From Gaertneriomyces semiglobifer (lineage: Eukaryota; Chytridiomycota; Chytridiomycetes; Spizellomycetales; Spizellomycetaceae), in assembly GCA_025558075.1 (NCBI GenBank), contig JAHLKF010000009.1, positions 62,001 through 126,000 on the forward strand: 64,000 bases of DNA, given 5' to 3'. Made by a program: the position numbers and the translations under genes. The notes under the pieces were generated by a model that was given only the letters and a program-made list of their open reading frames with translations, ran no database searches and was not told where the DNA came from. Shown here one piece after another: positions 44,751-58,233 of this stretch (its first letter is position 1; the number at the start of each line of letters is the position of its first letter).

Positions 44751-45726
44751 CTCGGGCCGTTCTGTTCTCTCTCTGTCTCTCTATGTGCTATCTGCTTTTC
44801 TATATAATGGAGTTTTCACAATCATCACCCCAAGACGGGACGAGGAAATGAGGCACCGTCTAACCTCTCTCTCACTGTCTGTATGTCTCTGTCGACCTAT
44901 AGTAACTATATGATGATCAGCTTTTCATACCGCTATCAAGGACATGCCTAAAGGATGATAATGATAATAAGCATTAAAACTTTGCCTGTTTGGTGATCTA
45001 GGAGCCTTACCTCGTACGTCCTGGTGCTTCTGCCTTGCCTTCCTATGCGCTGCCTGCCGCTCTCGATCTCGCCCCTTCGCCCGCTTTTCCGGGGACTCTG
45101 TTGTTGGCCTGCCTTTGCGTTGTGTGTGTGTTGTTGTACTCGGACAACGCGAATTTTGGCCAGCCGTTTTCCGGGTGTTTCCCGTGCGGCTTGCCACTTT
45201 TTCCCACCCGCGGGTCACATAATTCATATATATAGGGTTATGGTTAACCCGCATATGATGAACACATATCATTAACTAATACGAGTGTTACTATTATCAT
45301 ATTATTATGTGTGTGCCTTGTGGCTCTTGGGGCCGCTCCTCCTTTTTCGCTTGTGCGAAGGAGGTGTCCGGGGGAAAGACAGAAAGGAAAACCTTTTTCT
45401 GCTTGTCCGCGCGGCCCCCGTTTCGGGCATCAGCCCTCCAGAGTCCAAACCGCAATGATCGAATGCATCATGGATTTTGGGAGCTTGCGTGATGGACACT
45501 GTCGAACGAGCCATTGCATTTTGGGGAATGGAGGCTGTCCACGCTCACACACTCGCGCCGTTCCTGATGTACGTCTAATATCTCACATCCAAAGACAACC
45601 TCCACACGAATGATGAACTCTCCACCGTTACAATGGAAGGCAGAAATAAAATATTATGGTTTGACATTCTAAAAGTGTGGGGTGTTTGTTGGTGACAAGC
45701 TGCGTCGCGTGTTAATATTTCGTCGT
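44751..45726. other. Intergenic, promoter of mucin-like gene
   Basis: CT-rich tract (44760-44790) and TATATAATGG (44810) lie just upstream of the minus-strand gene. The rest has no supported gene. Confidence 0.45.
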
Positions 45727-45800
45727 GCCCTCTTGGCTCAGTTGGTCAGAGCGTCTGCCTAGTAAGCAGAAGGTCCCGTGTTCGAATCTCGGAGAGGGCA
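45727..45800 (+). tRNA. tRNA-Thr(AGT)
   Basis: Identical in all 74 bases to the copy at 39473-39546, including the T-stem mismatch. Flanks differ, so it is a dispersed copy, not a recent segmental repeat. Confidence 0.93.
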
Positions 45801-46712
45801 TTCAAGTTGCTTTTTTTGGCCACGTCTTTACCGCCCAGTCATTTTCACTCTGAAGGTGTGCAGATCTATCAGTCCAAGACTTCCAGTATCCAAACAACAT
45901 CGCATATTATTCGTATTGTGTATCTATGCCCTCTGCATGGAAATTCCCTTCTGGGAATATTCGGGCTGCTGTTTAATTTCCCGCGATGCTTCTCGCGCCT
46001 GAACATTAACGGAGGAAACGTTCATGATAGGAAGGGCTTACTCAATCTGAAACTAAGCACTGAAGCTGAACCCGCTCCGGAGAGCACCGCCCCCAAGCAT
46101 GAATAAGCCCGAATGGACTCACCGTCGGACCATCAACATTTAAGCGTCGTGCAGCAATTGGAACTGTGAACAAGTGAGTTGAAAGGTTGTGAATCGGACT
46201 GCAAGATCGTGTTTCTTTCATGTGTCGTCATTATGGTTCACGAAAAAGTCAAAAATCGAAATGCGCGGCAGCGGATGAATGTCCGCCGGCGCGGGCAGCG
46301 GGTTGCAGCATATGAACACCCTCTCACCTACACGTATTAGGCTTCACACATGCCAGTAGACTAGCACCGGATGCTTTGCTGGTCTCTGCCCGTGGCATAT
46401 GAAAAGGGCATACCGCTTCGGCGGACCTAGGTTCAGTCTCAAAGGGGCTTCAATCAACCGTTCGACGCGCGCGCGTCACGGTAGTCGGCCGGAATTTAGA
46501 ATTTAAGATCGGTTGATAAACTCACAACCGCCATCATGCTCAAAGACGCGGGAAACCAGCGGGGGTTTGTTTGCATGGGAAAGGGGGCTATGGCCGCTAT
46601 CATCATGACAAAAGCAGTTGAGAATGACGAGGATGGAATTCGCATAATGATTTCAACGACAAGGCGGGCGCATGATGTCAATCATTGTGGCCAGGTACAG
46701 GGCTTCTCGGGG
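45801..46712. other. Intergenic, no gene recognised
   Basis: This is the upstream region of the 'allergen'-like gene. Short frames only; none with a motif. Confidence 0.45.
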
Positions 46713-46720
46713 TTATAAAA
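46713..46720 (+). promoter_or_regulatory. TATA box of 'allergen'-like gene
   Basis: TATAAAAG lies 133 bp before the ATG at 46846, after a G-rich stretch. Confidence 0.6.
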
Positions 46721-46845
46721 GCCCTGAACGTCGACAGTTGGTGAACAGAAAGTCAGAATCATCCACCATCTTGAAATCTAAAACTGCTCTCTAACATCAT
46801 CAGCCAAAACTTTACCGTCCAAATCCACAACCACTTTGCATCAAA

Positions 46846-47617
46846 ATGGGTCTTGTTGAAAAAGTCAAACACGCTGTGACCGGTGACCACGCTTCCACCA
46901 CCTCCCCAGCACGCAAATCATCCCAATCGAGCGCCATGCATTCCGGCGTTTCCACTCATTCCACGGGTCTCGGAGCGACGTCCACCTCTTCCGCTGCCCC
47001 CGCCGGTCCAGTCGAAGAGGTGTGCAGCACGCAAAACGCGCCCGTAGTGCAAGAGACATTGCGCGAACACAGGGCAGTCGAGGTGCAACCCATCATCGAG
47101 CGCGAACACGAACAAACCATCGTCCAACAAGTTGTCCAACCCGTGCGAGACCACCAGGCAGCTACCCACCACCACTACGCGGAGAACGCTGCCATTACCC
47201 GCGAAGTGCAGGACGAGCTGAGCGCTGACGACGCCAGGAGGTACCAGCAGAACTTGCAGTCTGTACACTCGGGAAGAAAGGTTGAGAACCTTGAGGAAGG
47301 TGTCATCACCAACGCGCCCATCATCCACGAGAAGGTGAACACCCACGTAATTGAGGAGGTCCAACCCGTCATTGAGCGTACAATTGATGAAACGGTATGT
47401 CGAGCACAAGGCGAGACTTGAATGCTGTTCGGTAGGACTACCGCTAATGCTTTTGTTCTCTTAGCATGTCGTCCACACCACTCAACCCATTTACGAGCAT
47501 CACACCGCTTCCCCACGCGTCGCCGATGTCAGGTACGCCCAGCCCATGTCCATGGAAGAGTTTGAGGCCCGTGGTGGATCCATGTCTGGTACTGGGTTGC
47601 ACTGCGAGAGGAAGTAG
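46846..47617 (+). CDS. Hydrophilic fungal 'allergen'-like protein
   Basis: Two exons (46846-47394, 47465-47617) give 233 aa. The protein starts MGLVEKVKHAVTG and is very hydrophilic. Two related blocks carry the pattern NAPVV-E.....V-E-VQPIIERE and NAPIIHEKV...VIEEVQPVIERTIDET, and the C-terminus has HVVHTTQPIYEHH. This pattern is familiar from fungal proteins annotated as 'allergen', which are abundant, stress-induced cytosolic proteins of unknown biochemical role. It has no signal peptide and no transmembrane segment. The TATA box and long leader suit strong expression. The family call rests on motif memory only. Confidence 0.62.
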
Positions 47618-48037
47618 GTGTCGGAAACGGCGGTGCGAAAGTAGGGCGCTTGTACCTGCAGTGAAATACCTGTGTAGTGGGATGGTATATATCCTTTCTT
47701 TTTTTGAAATGAAATTTGACATGATTGATCGTCTCGCATTGTTATCGCATTTCATACTACTCAACTTGCCCAGTACTTCCAATGTGTTTGAATATCGACA
47801 AGGGTTTCCGATTTCTTCAGACACGACGTATTTACCTGGCGCAGCAGCAAGGCCCACTGTAACGTCTGATTATTCCACAACGTTGTAATAAGTAGGGCAT
47901 TTGAGGGCGGTCAAACCGCTGAAAATTAAACTATCCAAAACAACTCGGTTCATCAACTGGTCATTCTACGGCACAGTGCGAAAAGGCGACGAGCCCTTTG
48001 TACAATCTGGGATTCATTACGGTATAAACTTCACGTA
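47618..48037. other. Intergenic between 'allergen'-like gene and tRNA
   Basis: Overlapping open frames on both strands extend from the upstream gene but show no motif. I read them as shadows. Confidence 0.4.
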
Positions 48038-48111
48038 GCCCTCTTGGCTCAGTTGGTTAGAGCGTCTGCCTAGTAAGCAGAAGGTCCCGTGTTCGAATCT
48101 CGGAGAGGGCA
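48038..48111 (+). tRNA. tRNA-Thr(AGT)
   Basis: Third copy, identical to the other two except for GGTTAG in place of GGTCAG in the D loop. The same T-stem mismatch is present. Confidence 0.93.
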
Positions 48112-48332
48112 CATTTATCAGCCGGTTCTTTTGCATCCCGACGATCCTACACATAGAAATTTCCCGTTGGACTTGGTTCGGATTGGCTTTACTTTTCCAT
48201 TCTGGCACTCCACCAAATCGAATCGATGAACCGAACGGATGATGAAATTCCCAGAGAACTAATTTTTGCTTCACCTGCAGACGCCCAGTAAATGGAGGAT
48301 ACAAATCTGGCTCTAGTGTAAGCGAACAGGTA

Positions 48333-48406
48333 GCTCCGCTAGCTCAGTTGGTCAGAGCGTGGTGCTAATAACGCCAAGGTCACAGGTTCGATCCCTGTGC
48401 GGAGCA
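48333..48406 (+). tRNA. tRNA-Ile(AAT)
   Basis: A 74-bp cloverleaf: acceptor GCTCCGC/GCGGAGC with discriminator A, D stem GCTC/GAGC, anticodon stem TGGTG/CGCCA with loop CTAATAA (anticodon AAT), T stem CACAG/CTGTG with loop GTTCGATC. It lies 221 bp after the third tRNA-Thr. Confidence 0.93.
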
Positions 48407-48620
48407 TTTCCCTTTTGCCAGTTTGAGTAAATTTCTGGGGTAAATTCCCAGAGATTTGGTCTTGCTCAAGTCCGAACACTCTTCATGTTCACAGCAAGTT
48501 GATGGAGTCTGAGCTTGGTGAGTACCTTCCCCACGTCTAATGGCGATTGAATCAGCTCGAACCTATAAAGTACTCGATGCAATTGCCAGATCCCGGTCTG
48601 TTTGATGCGGGAATCCTGTG

Positions 48621-51461
<2,841 letters not shown>

Positions 51462-51861
51462 TAATATTGCCATCACCAAGTTCCGAGCTTTACGATGTGC
51501 GAACCCTTGCGCTCTGGCTAGTTTCTTGACTGGCCACAGCAGTCCACACTTCCGCTCCATCAAAACCAGTAACTGTTATAGCTGTTGAACGACAGTCCTG
51601 CAGTATTTGTCAAAAATAGCCGTTTGGAGCATCGAAAAGCATAGTTTTACACCAAGTGAAGTGTTCCTGAGATTGGCCAGTAAACATATACTTCGTTCAA
51701 GCAGAGGAGACGATGGGACAGGTACGAATGCCCTCCACGGTTGAAGGCAACTTGTTCGGTAAACTTGCATGATCAACGAAGGAGTCAGGATCCAGGCGTG
51801 AAGTACTATGCCTACCTTTATGGAACGACTTCATTCTTTTCTCGCATTCATACTCAAGGTT
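51462..51861. other. Intergenic between RecQ and tRNA-Asn
   Basis: No supported gene. Confidence 0.45.
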
Positions 51862-51935
51862 GCTCCTGTGGCGCAATTGGTTAGCGCGTCTGACTGTTAA
51901 TCAGGAGGTTGGCAGTTCGATCCTGCCCGGGAGCG
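51862..51935 (+). tRNA. tRNA-Asn(GTT)
   Basis: A 74-bp cloverleaf: acceptor GCTCCTG/CGGGAGC with a G-T pair and discriminator G, anticodon stem TCTGA/TCAGG closed by a T-G type pair, loop CTGTTAA (anticodon GTT), T stem GGCAG/CTGCC. Followed by a T run (ATTTTT) as a Pol III terminator. Confidence 0.92.
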
Positions 51936-52307
51936 TTCATTTTTGGAACAATTTTACAGTTGCCGTTTTTGCAGCAGGCGGTGGTAAAAGATCGCTCCAG
52001 CGACCTGGCGTACATCTCGCTGCTATTGTAGCAGCTGTGAAATTAGCACGACGCTCTAATCAACGGAGCCGACGTCATTGTGGTTCTGGAATCTTGCCTC
52101 ATATTAGATAGCTTGAGATACCCAATCTTGAACTGTAATGGGCTGATCTTGATTCACATCTCACCCTCGAGTTTCTGGATGGTATGCTGATGGAGCGGTG
52201 CCTTGTCGAAAGGAAATGTGCGCTAAAGTTGATATAGTTTCACGGACGCGTTGTTCACACCAGTTCTGTTGGTCACCAAATCCGAAAGTAAGAATCTCCC
52301 GGGCAGC
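51936..52307. other. Promoter region of TMEM243 gene
   Basis: No supported gene. Confidence 0.45.
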
Positions 52308-52995
52308 ATGTCTCGTAACCCATTCGCCGATGAGTCCCCGCTATTTGGCGCCGATGTTGCGGAGGAGCCGCTCTTTCTCCAGCCAAACCCCCGGGTAAGC
52401 TGAAGTGAGCGTTAGGGATCAGTTAACGTTTCCACTGATGGCTCCTTTCTTAGGATCGCATGATTGAGAAAGGCATCCAAGCTGCAGTACTTGGCTTCGT
52501 GGTGGTAAGCAGATGGATACAACTGCTCTATGGTGTTGAGCGCTGAGACGGCTCTCATTCATCTCCAGATCACATTCATTTTCTCCCTCGTAACGGGATT
52601 TTCAACCTCTTTCAACAACCTGTTTCTCGGAGTCTGCTTAGCAGCGTTTACGTTTACCACCGTACAACTGGTAAGGCAATGATGAATTTTGCGTGCAAGT
52701 TTTTTTTTTAGCTGAACTTCGTCGATAGATTCGTTGGTATCGCCTTGGCGATCTCGACCCCAAGTTCAAGCTTTTAATCCTCATCTCACTAGCATCTTTA
52801 ATTTTGCTTTGCATTGTCTCCAACGTGTACTTCTGGTCCGATCGAGGCGTCGATATAAGCGCTTGCACGGGACTGTACAAGGATCATGGGCGGTTGAGCA
52901 TGTACGAAAAGGAAACTGGACAATGCTGGTGGAAGTGCGACGAGAACTTTTGCTTGAGGGGCTCACAAGCACCGGGTACCTGTAAGGAATGCTAG
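52308..52995 (+). CDS. TMEM243: TMEM243-family membrane protein
   Basis: Four exons (52308-52394, 52454-52504, 52569-52670, 52729-52995), all joined in phase 0, give 168 aa. The N-terminus has PLFG followed by DRMIEKG, then four hydrophobic segments. The block IRWYRLGDLDPKFK between helices 2 and 3 matches IYWYRQGDLEPKFR of animal TMEM243, and SNVYFW matches its ANLYFH. The family is small, conserved and of unknown function. This copy is longer than the animal protein because of a Cys-rich C-terminal tail (six cysteines after about residue 130) that could form disulphides or bind metal. The last acceptor is GATAG at 52728; an earlier TTTTAG acceptor would lead to a stop. Confidence 0.78.
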
Positions 52996-53222
52996 GACGG
53001 TCAAGAGTCAGAGAGCTGGTGTCGATTTGAAAACGGGCCATATATAATATATTCATCTGCCATCTTTTGGCAAAGACTAGCCTCATTATTAGTCTATCAT
53101 ATAAGCTGCTAGCCAACTGGCGTATACTACATTCTACGGATATGAAGAGGCTATACATACATGGTGGTGGAGGTGCGTCTGAGGGTATGAGGTTCTTCAG
53201 TTCTGAAGCTTGGGTCAACGAT

Positions 53223-55088
53223 TCATTTGCACTTCGCCGGAACTGTAAAGTCATCCTCAAGATTCTCCGCGGCCACTCCAAGGCCACGCTTCGCGAATGC
53301 TTTCCAGATGTCGCAATAATTCTTTCCACCGTAACGCTGTGCATCTGCCTCGAGGACAGCATCACGAGCTTGAACGAATGTCGGGTTGCAAGGCTGTATT
53401 TGAAGGGCATCTACCAATAACCTCAGAGTCATGATGTTCCCCTTCTGTTGGTTGGAATTGAAGATGTCGTCAGAGTAACCGTACTTGTCGACAAGGTTCC
53501 AGTAAACTTCATTCCACATTGCCGCCCACACCTCGCCAATCGCATGAACCCGTTGGGTAGTTGCGACGAAGGAATATGTGTGTGGGTTGATCTTCATATC
53601 GGTGGAGTAGGGGTATTTACGGATACCCGCACTGTTGTTTGCAGACCAAGCCCCAACAGCGAAGTTGGTTTCGCGAGTGTCGGTCCCCTTGCGACCAATG
53701 ATCAAGGCGGCAGCGTCGGACCAGCCTTCTCCCATACCTCCACTTTCAGTCTGTCTCAAGCAGTTCGCGTTGGCCGGACCACCGGTGAGACGGTTCGACA
53801 CGCCGTGCATGTACTCGTGAATCGGAATGGCGTTATCCATACCACCATCACGAGTTGGTGATGTTTTGTCCCAGATGAACATGCCCATTTCAGGCTGTTC
53901 ACCGTCTGGCGGAGATCCAAAGTAAGCGTTGTTGGTTCCCTCCGGATCTTGTACAGAAACGGACACGGCATCACCGCCCTGTCCGCCCTTGCCAAAGTTG
54001 TTGGTCTGGAAGTTGCCGGCCTTTTCGGTGAACCCATAGTTGTAGAACAAATCATGCATCATATTGACGATGTAAAAGTTGTTGACGATGGAGGCTTGCA
54101 AATTGTTAGCGGTCGAGGCAGACGTCTTGATATCATACTTGGTGAGGTATTGGTTGGTGGCACTCTGTGCCGTCTTTTTCGTTGCCTTGCCAAAGAGACC
54201 GCCGCTTTGCGTCAATTTGTAGGCGTACGCATTGTTTCCGATTGTCTCGGTGTAGGTTTTCTTCCCGTCATCGTGCCATCCTTTGGGGCTGGCCTTCGTA
54301 TCAGCAGGATCTTTGACAGTGACAAGCCCCTTCGTAGGATCGGCCGAGCGGAAGTCCACGACTGTGTAGGACGCCTTGTTAATCCAGTTATCCACGCGGA
54401 CGACTTCACCAGAAGCGACAGAGGAATGCACCTCCAACCACTGGGCATCTGTCTCGCTTTTGGGCGTTTGGAGTTGGAATGTGTGGACATATTCGAGTTT
54501 ACCGGCTGCCGTTTCGATGAATTGTTGACGAGGAGCAGCAGAGTTCCGCGGGACGCCTAAGGTGCTTTCGGCGAGCTGAATGGCTTGCTCAAGGTTGTCG
54601 GTCAACTGATTCGATGGAGCAATTTCTTCTGGTGCAAAAGACGCAGCAGTAGGTAGGTTAGAACCGTAAGAAATGACCTTGGAGTCGCGGAAAGCGACAT
54701 TGGCGACTTGGTTGGCGACCTATTAGAGCAGTCGAGTTTAGCATTTAGCCTCATGCCACAAAACGATTGTGGTACCGCAATCTACCTTATAACCATCCAC
54801 CGTCCTGGCAAGGTAAACAAACTTGATTCCCAAGTCGTTTTCAACCTCGTCGGTGATAGTAAGCTCGCTTGCAGGTATGTTGGTACGCTCAGAGATGAAG
54901 GTAGCGGCTCGCTCCGCGTCAGTAGGCTCACCGAAACCGTCCACAGGAACTACAACGCCTCCAACAGATTCAAACGTCGGAGAGCGATTGAAGCTTGCGG
55001 GAACGGCAGCCGGCTGCCGTGGAGCTGGTGCCGCCAGGGCACCAGACAAAAGGGAAAAGGCGAGAAGTACGCGTGGTGTGAGTTGCAT
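53223..55088 (-). CDS. Fungalysin, M36 secreted metalloprotease
   Basis: Two exons (55088-54786, 54719-53223) give 599 aa. The signal peptide MQLTPRVLLAFSLLSGALA is followed by an inhibitory FTP-type propeptide (to about 235), then the catalytic domain. Zinc ligands are readable: HEYMH (about 399-403, the HExxH motif) with SNRLTGG after it, and the distal Glu in GEGWSD (about 431). M36 enzymes are secreted as zymogens and digest extracellular protein such as elastin and keratin; the family is expanded in several chytrids. The C-terminal region (NPTFVQARDAVLEAD) matches the family. All key residues are present, so the enzyme should be active. The second ATG of the long frame (55088) was chosen because it starts the signal peptide. 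Confidence 0.93.
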
Positions 55089-56866
55089 TGTTCGTATTTT
55101 GTTCTTTGTGCAGGAGGGAACTCTGCACTTCTTGGTTAATAGAATGGCTCCTGGGACGCCGAGCTGCACCCGTCCTTTTATGCGTCGCTCCCATTCGTCC
55201 CATTCTGCCCACCATTCTCATTGACTGCATCCAAGAATGAGCGTCTGTCTATTGCGCGATCCACCCCAGATCTAAATCAGTAGCGACAGTTAATACTGAT
55301 AGCGTTCAATCTTCAAAATTCTCACGCCGACAATCGGCAGTGTCGCGAAGATTCTATCAGGGGATGCACCATCAGCTGGATTGTTCTAAATCCCCGCTGA
55401 GGAGCGACGTCCCGACGCGTAGCGGCACAGTTTTCTTCGCGACGTGCACCTCACATTCCCACGGTATACACGTCAAATTCCCCAACAGATTTGATAAAAA
55501 CATTTCCGCCCGCCAACTTGCGAGCTCCAATGAACTGTCAAGTCCTCCACCTCTGTCGTCACCGTTCAATGCCGCCATGATTCGGCAGAGGTTTAGAAGG
55601 ATCTCGGACTTATTCCACGTCAAGCGATTATCGCTCCATCTCACAAGCGCACGGTCTCTCTCTTTCATCCTCCAGACTCCAGACGGTGGCCTTGGCCACG
55701 CGGCGTAAACGTGCTCATCGCAAGCCTGCAGTGACTGCCCGTCCATCAGTGGCCACATTATATGCTAGCATCGAAATGGTTTCTAATTAGGCTGTGTAGC
55801 GAATGATGATCTCCACATACTTCAAGCTTACCTCTCTTGATCTCTCTGTTTCATTTGAATTGAGACAAACCGACGGGTATCTTCCTAAGCACCGTTCAAG
55901 AACGCTGTTACAGAGCTGTCCTTGTCCACCGGAATTGCAGTGACCAATTCTCCACCGCCGCGGAACACGCTCTCTCGTGATTTTTTTTTCCACGGTGCCA
56001 ACCAAGTGGAAATTCAGCGGGCCGATGATGAGTAACTATTAATTCAAAAGGCTGTTGAGGGTTGACCTTTGCCTCATCGAAGAATCAAGGTCAACAGCGG
56101 TCCGGCAAGTGCCCTGTCGGCAGGACTGATGATTCGATGATCATATCCGAAGTTGACACACAACTAGCTGGCACCTGAACTGCCTGCTGGGCAACATCGC
56201 CAGCTATTGGTGTGATTAGCGTTTTGGCCCAACGTACAGTATGGTTCTCGAACCATTGTGTGCCTTGGCCCAAAGTAACCAATTTCCGCATTGGAGGGAA
56301 ACTACCGGAATACCGGATTATCAAGCCATTTTATCGGCACCCCCAGCGTCCTTTGTTGGGAATGGTGTTTTCGCAACTTGGCAATATCAAAGAAACCGTT
56401 TGCTCAATAAGTCTTCTTTGCGAGAACTCGCATTGAAGCAACGGGCGTAACGGGCCACCGGGGTTTACCTTGTTCCTCAACTTCAGATGCTTTATCTGCT
56501 GCTAAGGAAGAATGGATAGTGTACGGTGGCGAACATGCATAGGAAGCATGCTCATAGCATCTTATTACTGACGCCCAGCGAAGCGTAATCTCCCAGGATG
56601 AACGAATAGGGTTAAAGCTCGTATATACTAGTGATCTAATGGTATCCAGGCTGTCGACCTGCTACAATATGTCAACTCAAACGCTGATGAGTTCCTTGGG
56701 GTAGAGGCCCGACATTCCGTGAGCGAATGTAAAGCACGAAAAAAGAACTATCGGAGCCTCAGATAGGCTGCCTAGATTCGTATAATAAAAAGATGTCTAA
56801 ATAGTGATTTCTCAGGGTGATGTGTCGGGACCACGGATGACCAGGCACTTCGTACGTCGCAGCCTT
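55089..56866. other. Intergenic, no convincing gene
   Basis: A 128-codon minus-strand frame with a true ATG at 55758 is the best candidate, but it overlaps a plus-strand frame of similar length and has no family motif. Near 56049-56097 an imperfect inverted repeat around GTTGACCTT...AAGGTCAAC is visible. Confidence 0.4.
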
Positions 56867-58233
56867 TCACTGACTCTTGCCTTTCCGTACATGTATGGGT
56901 ACACCTTGCTTCGCGAAGCACTCACTCAAAGGCGTGGTTGTTAGTAGCCCAGGGAACTTTTTGGGCTGGAAGACCTGAACAACTTCAGATGTTATTGTCG
57001 CCAGGACTGGGAATGGAGTTGTTGGTGAAGCACTGTGCCCGAAACTACTGGTCAGTACCTGCCCTGCACTTATGCACTCGTCAGTCGCACTCACTTGTTC
57101 CCCCCCACACTGCATAGAGCAAACTTCATTCGATAAAACCCGGGCGTGCGAATGCTTAGGTCATGGAATACAAAATAGTATCCTTCTCGCCCGTCCAAAT
57201 CCTCTAATTTGAGACAGCTCGACACCGCAGTCCCGACTAACGTTTGAACCATCTCCCGCGGTTCGTCCGCGTGATCTTCTTTCTTGCCCTTTTTCCCTTT
57301 CTTACCATTCCGGTCCATTGGTGACGTGGGCGTAGGAGTCTCGCTCGGGGTTCGATCATTTTGGTTGTTAATCGCGACGGAATTATGACTTATAGATGAA
57401 TGCTCAGAGTCTCGCCGTTTCAATTCTTCCTCGCGCTGCACTTCACGCTCCTTTGCCTCGACGTCGCTTGATCGAGTTATGTAATAGTAAGGTGAGACAA
57501 CAATGTTCCTGTCTTCCTTGCCGTCTGCCGACCATAATGTAGCATGTACAACTAGATGGCAAGATTCCTCAACGCTGTAAAGTTGGAAGCTCGTTACCAT
57601 CAGTGAAGGTGGACTATAAATCTACGGTTGCCATACCTAATAGGCTCAAGCCCTTGATTGCCGAATGCTATTACTTCAAGAATCGGTGGTGGATCAACTG
57701 GTCTTCTATCTGCGAATGCAAGCAGCGTTAAGGATGAAAAGCACAAAATCTTCTGCTGTGCATACATAGGGTGCAAACATACCGCTATTCCCAAAGCCGC
57801 TCATTCTTGCGCGAACTGGTTGTTGCCTAATTCGCAGTTCAAATCTCTTTTCGCCCTCGCGCAGAGCTCCGGCGCTAGCGAGTCCCGGCAAAGGCGGACC
57901 ATTCATTGATGGCCCAGCCAATGGTGGCGGGCGCACATAGCGGCGATCGTCAAACGCTGGCGGATATGGTGCTGACGGGTCACGTGGGAAGCCCGGAGCG
58001 CCTCGACCATAACCAGGCGGTACATACCCCGGCGGACCACCAGAGTAGGATGCTGATGGAGGAGCTTGAGCAGGAGGATATCCGTGGGGAGAAGAGTGGT
58101 GGGGATGTGGACTGGACGCTACGGGTGGCTGTCCACTGCGCCCTTCGCGGGTTGGTGAGTACGGTCTATCACGTCTTGGTGAAGGATCTTCTGGATATGG
58201 CCGAGATGCGGGGTATCGAGGAGGTCTCCACAT
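56867..58233 (-). CDS. Velvet-domain transcriptional regulator
   Basis: Four exons (58233-57783, 57709-57637, 57574-57095, 57047-56867) give 394 aa with consistent phases. The first 130 residues are Pro/Gly/Tyr-rich and disordered. The velvet domain then follows: FELRIRQQPVRARMSGFG, DRRPVDPPPILEV across the first splice, VVHATLWSADG, LVGTAVSSC..LED..GREGYYFVFHDLSIRTPGFYRMKFAL, and KKFPGLLTTTPLSECFAKQGV near the end. Velvet proteins are fungal nuclear factors with an NF-kappaB-like DNA-binding fold that link development and metabolism. A long charged insert (KKGKKGKK and a Glu/Lys stretch) sits inside the domain, as in several VosA/VelB homologues. Which subgroup it belongs to cannot be decided by eye. 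Confidence 0.9.

Noticed and set aside
47466..47888. Long overlapping frames on both strands after the 'allergen'-like gene
   Set aside because: They are shadows of exon 2 of that gene running into its 3' region.
55372..55758. 128-codon minus-strand frame with a true ATG
   Set aside because: Overlapped by a plus-strand frame of similar length, no family motif; not enough to call a gene.
57600..57660. A 23-bp intron in the velvet gene
   Set aside because: Too short to splice; the acceptor TTTACAG at 57575 gives a 62-bp intron and the conserved residues in frame.
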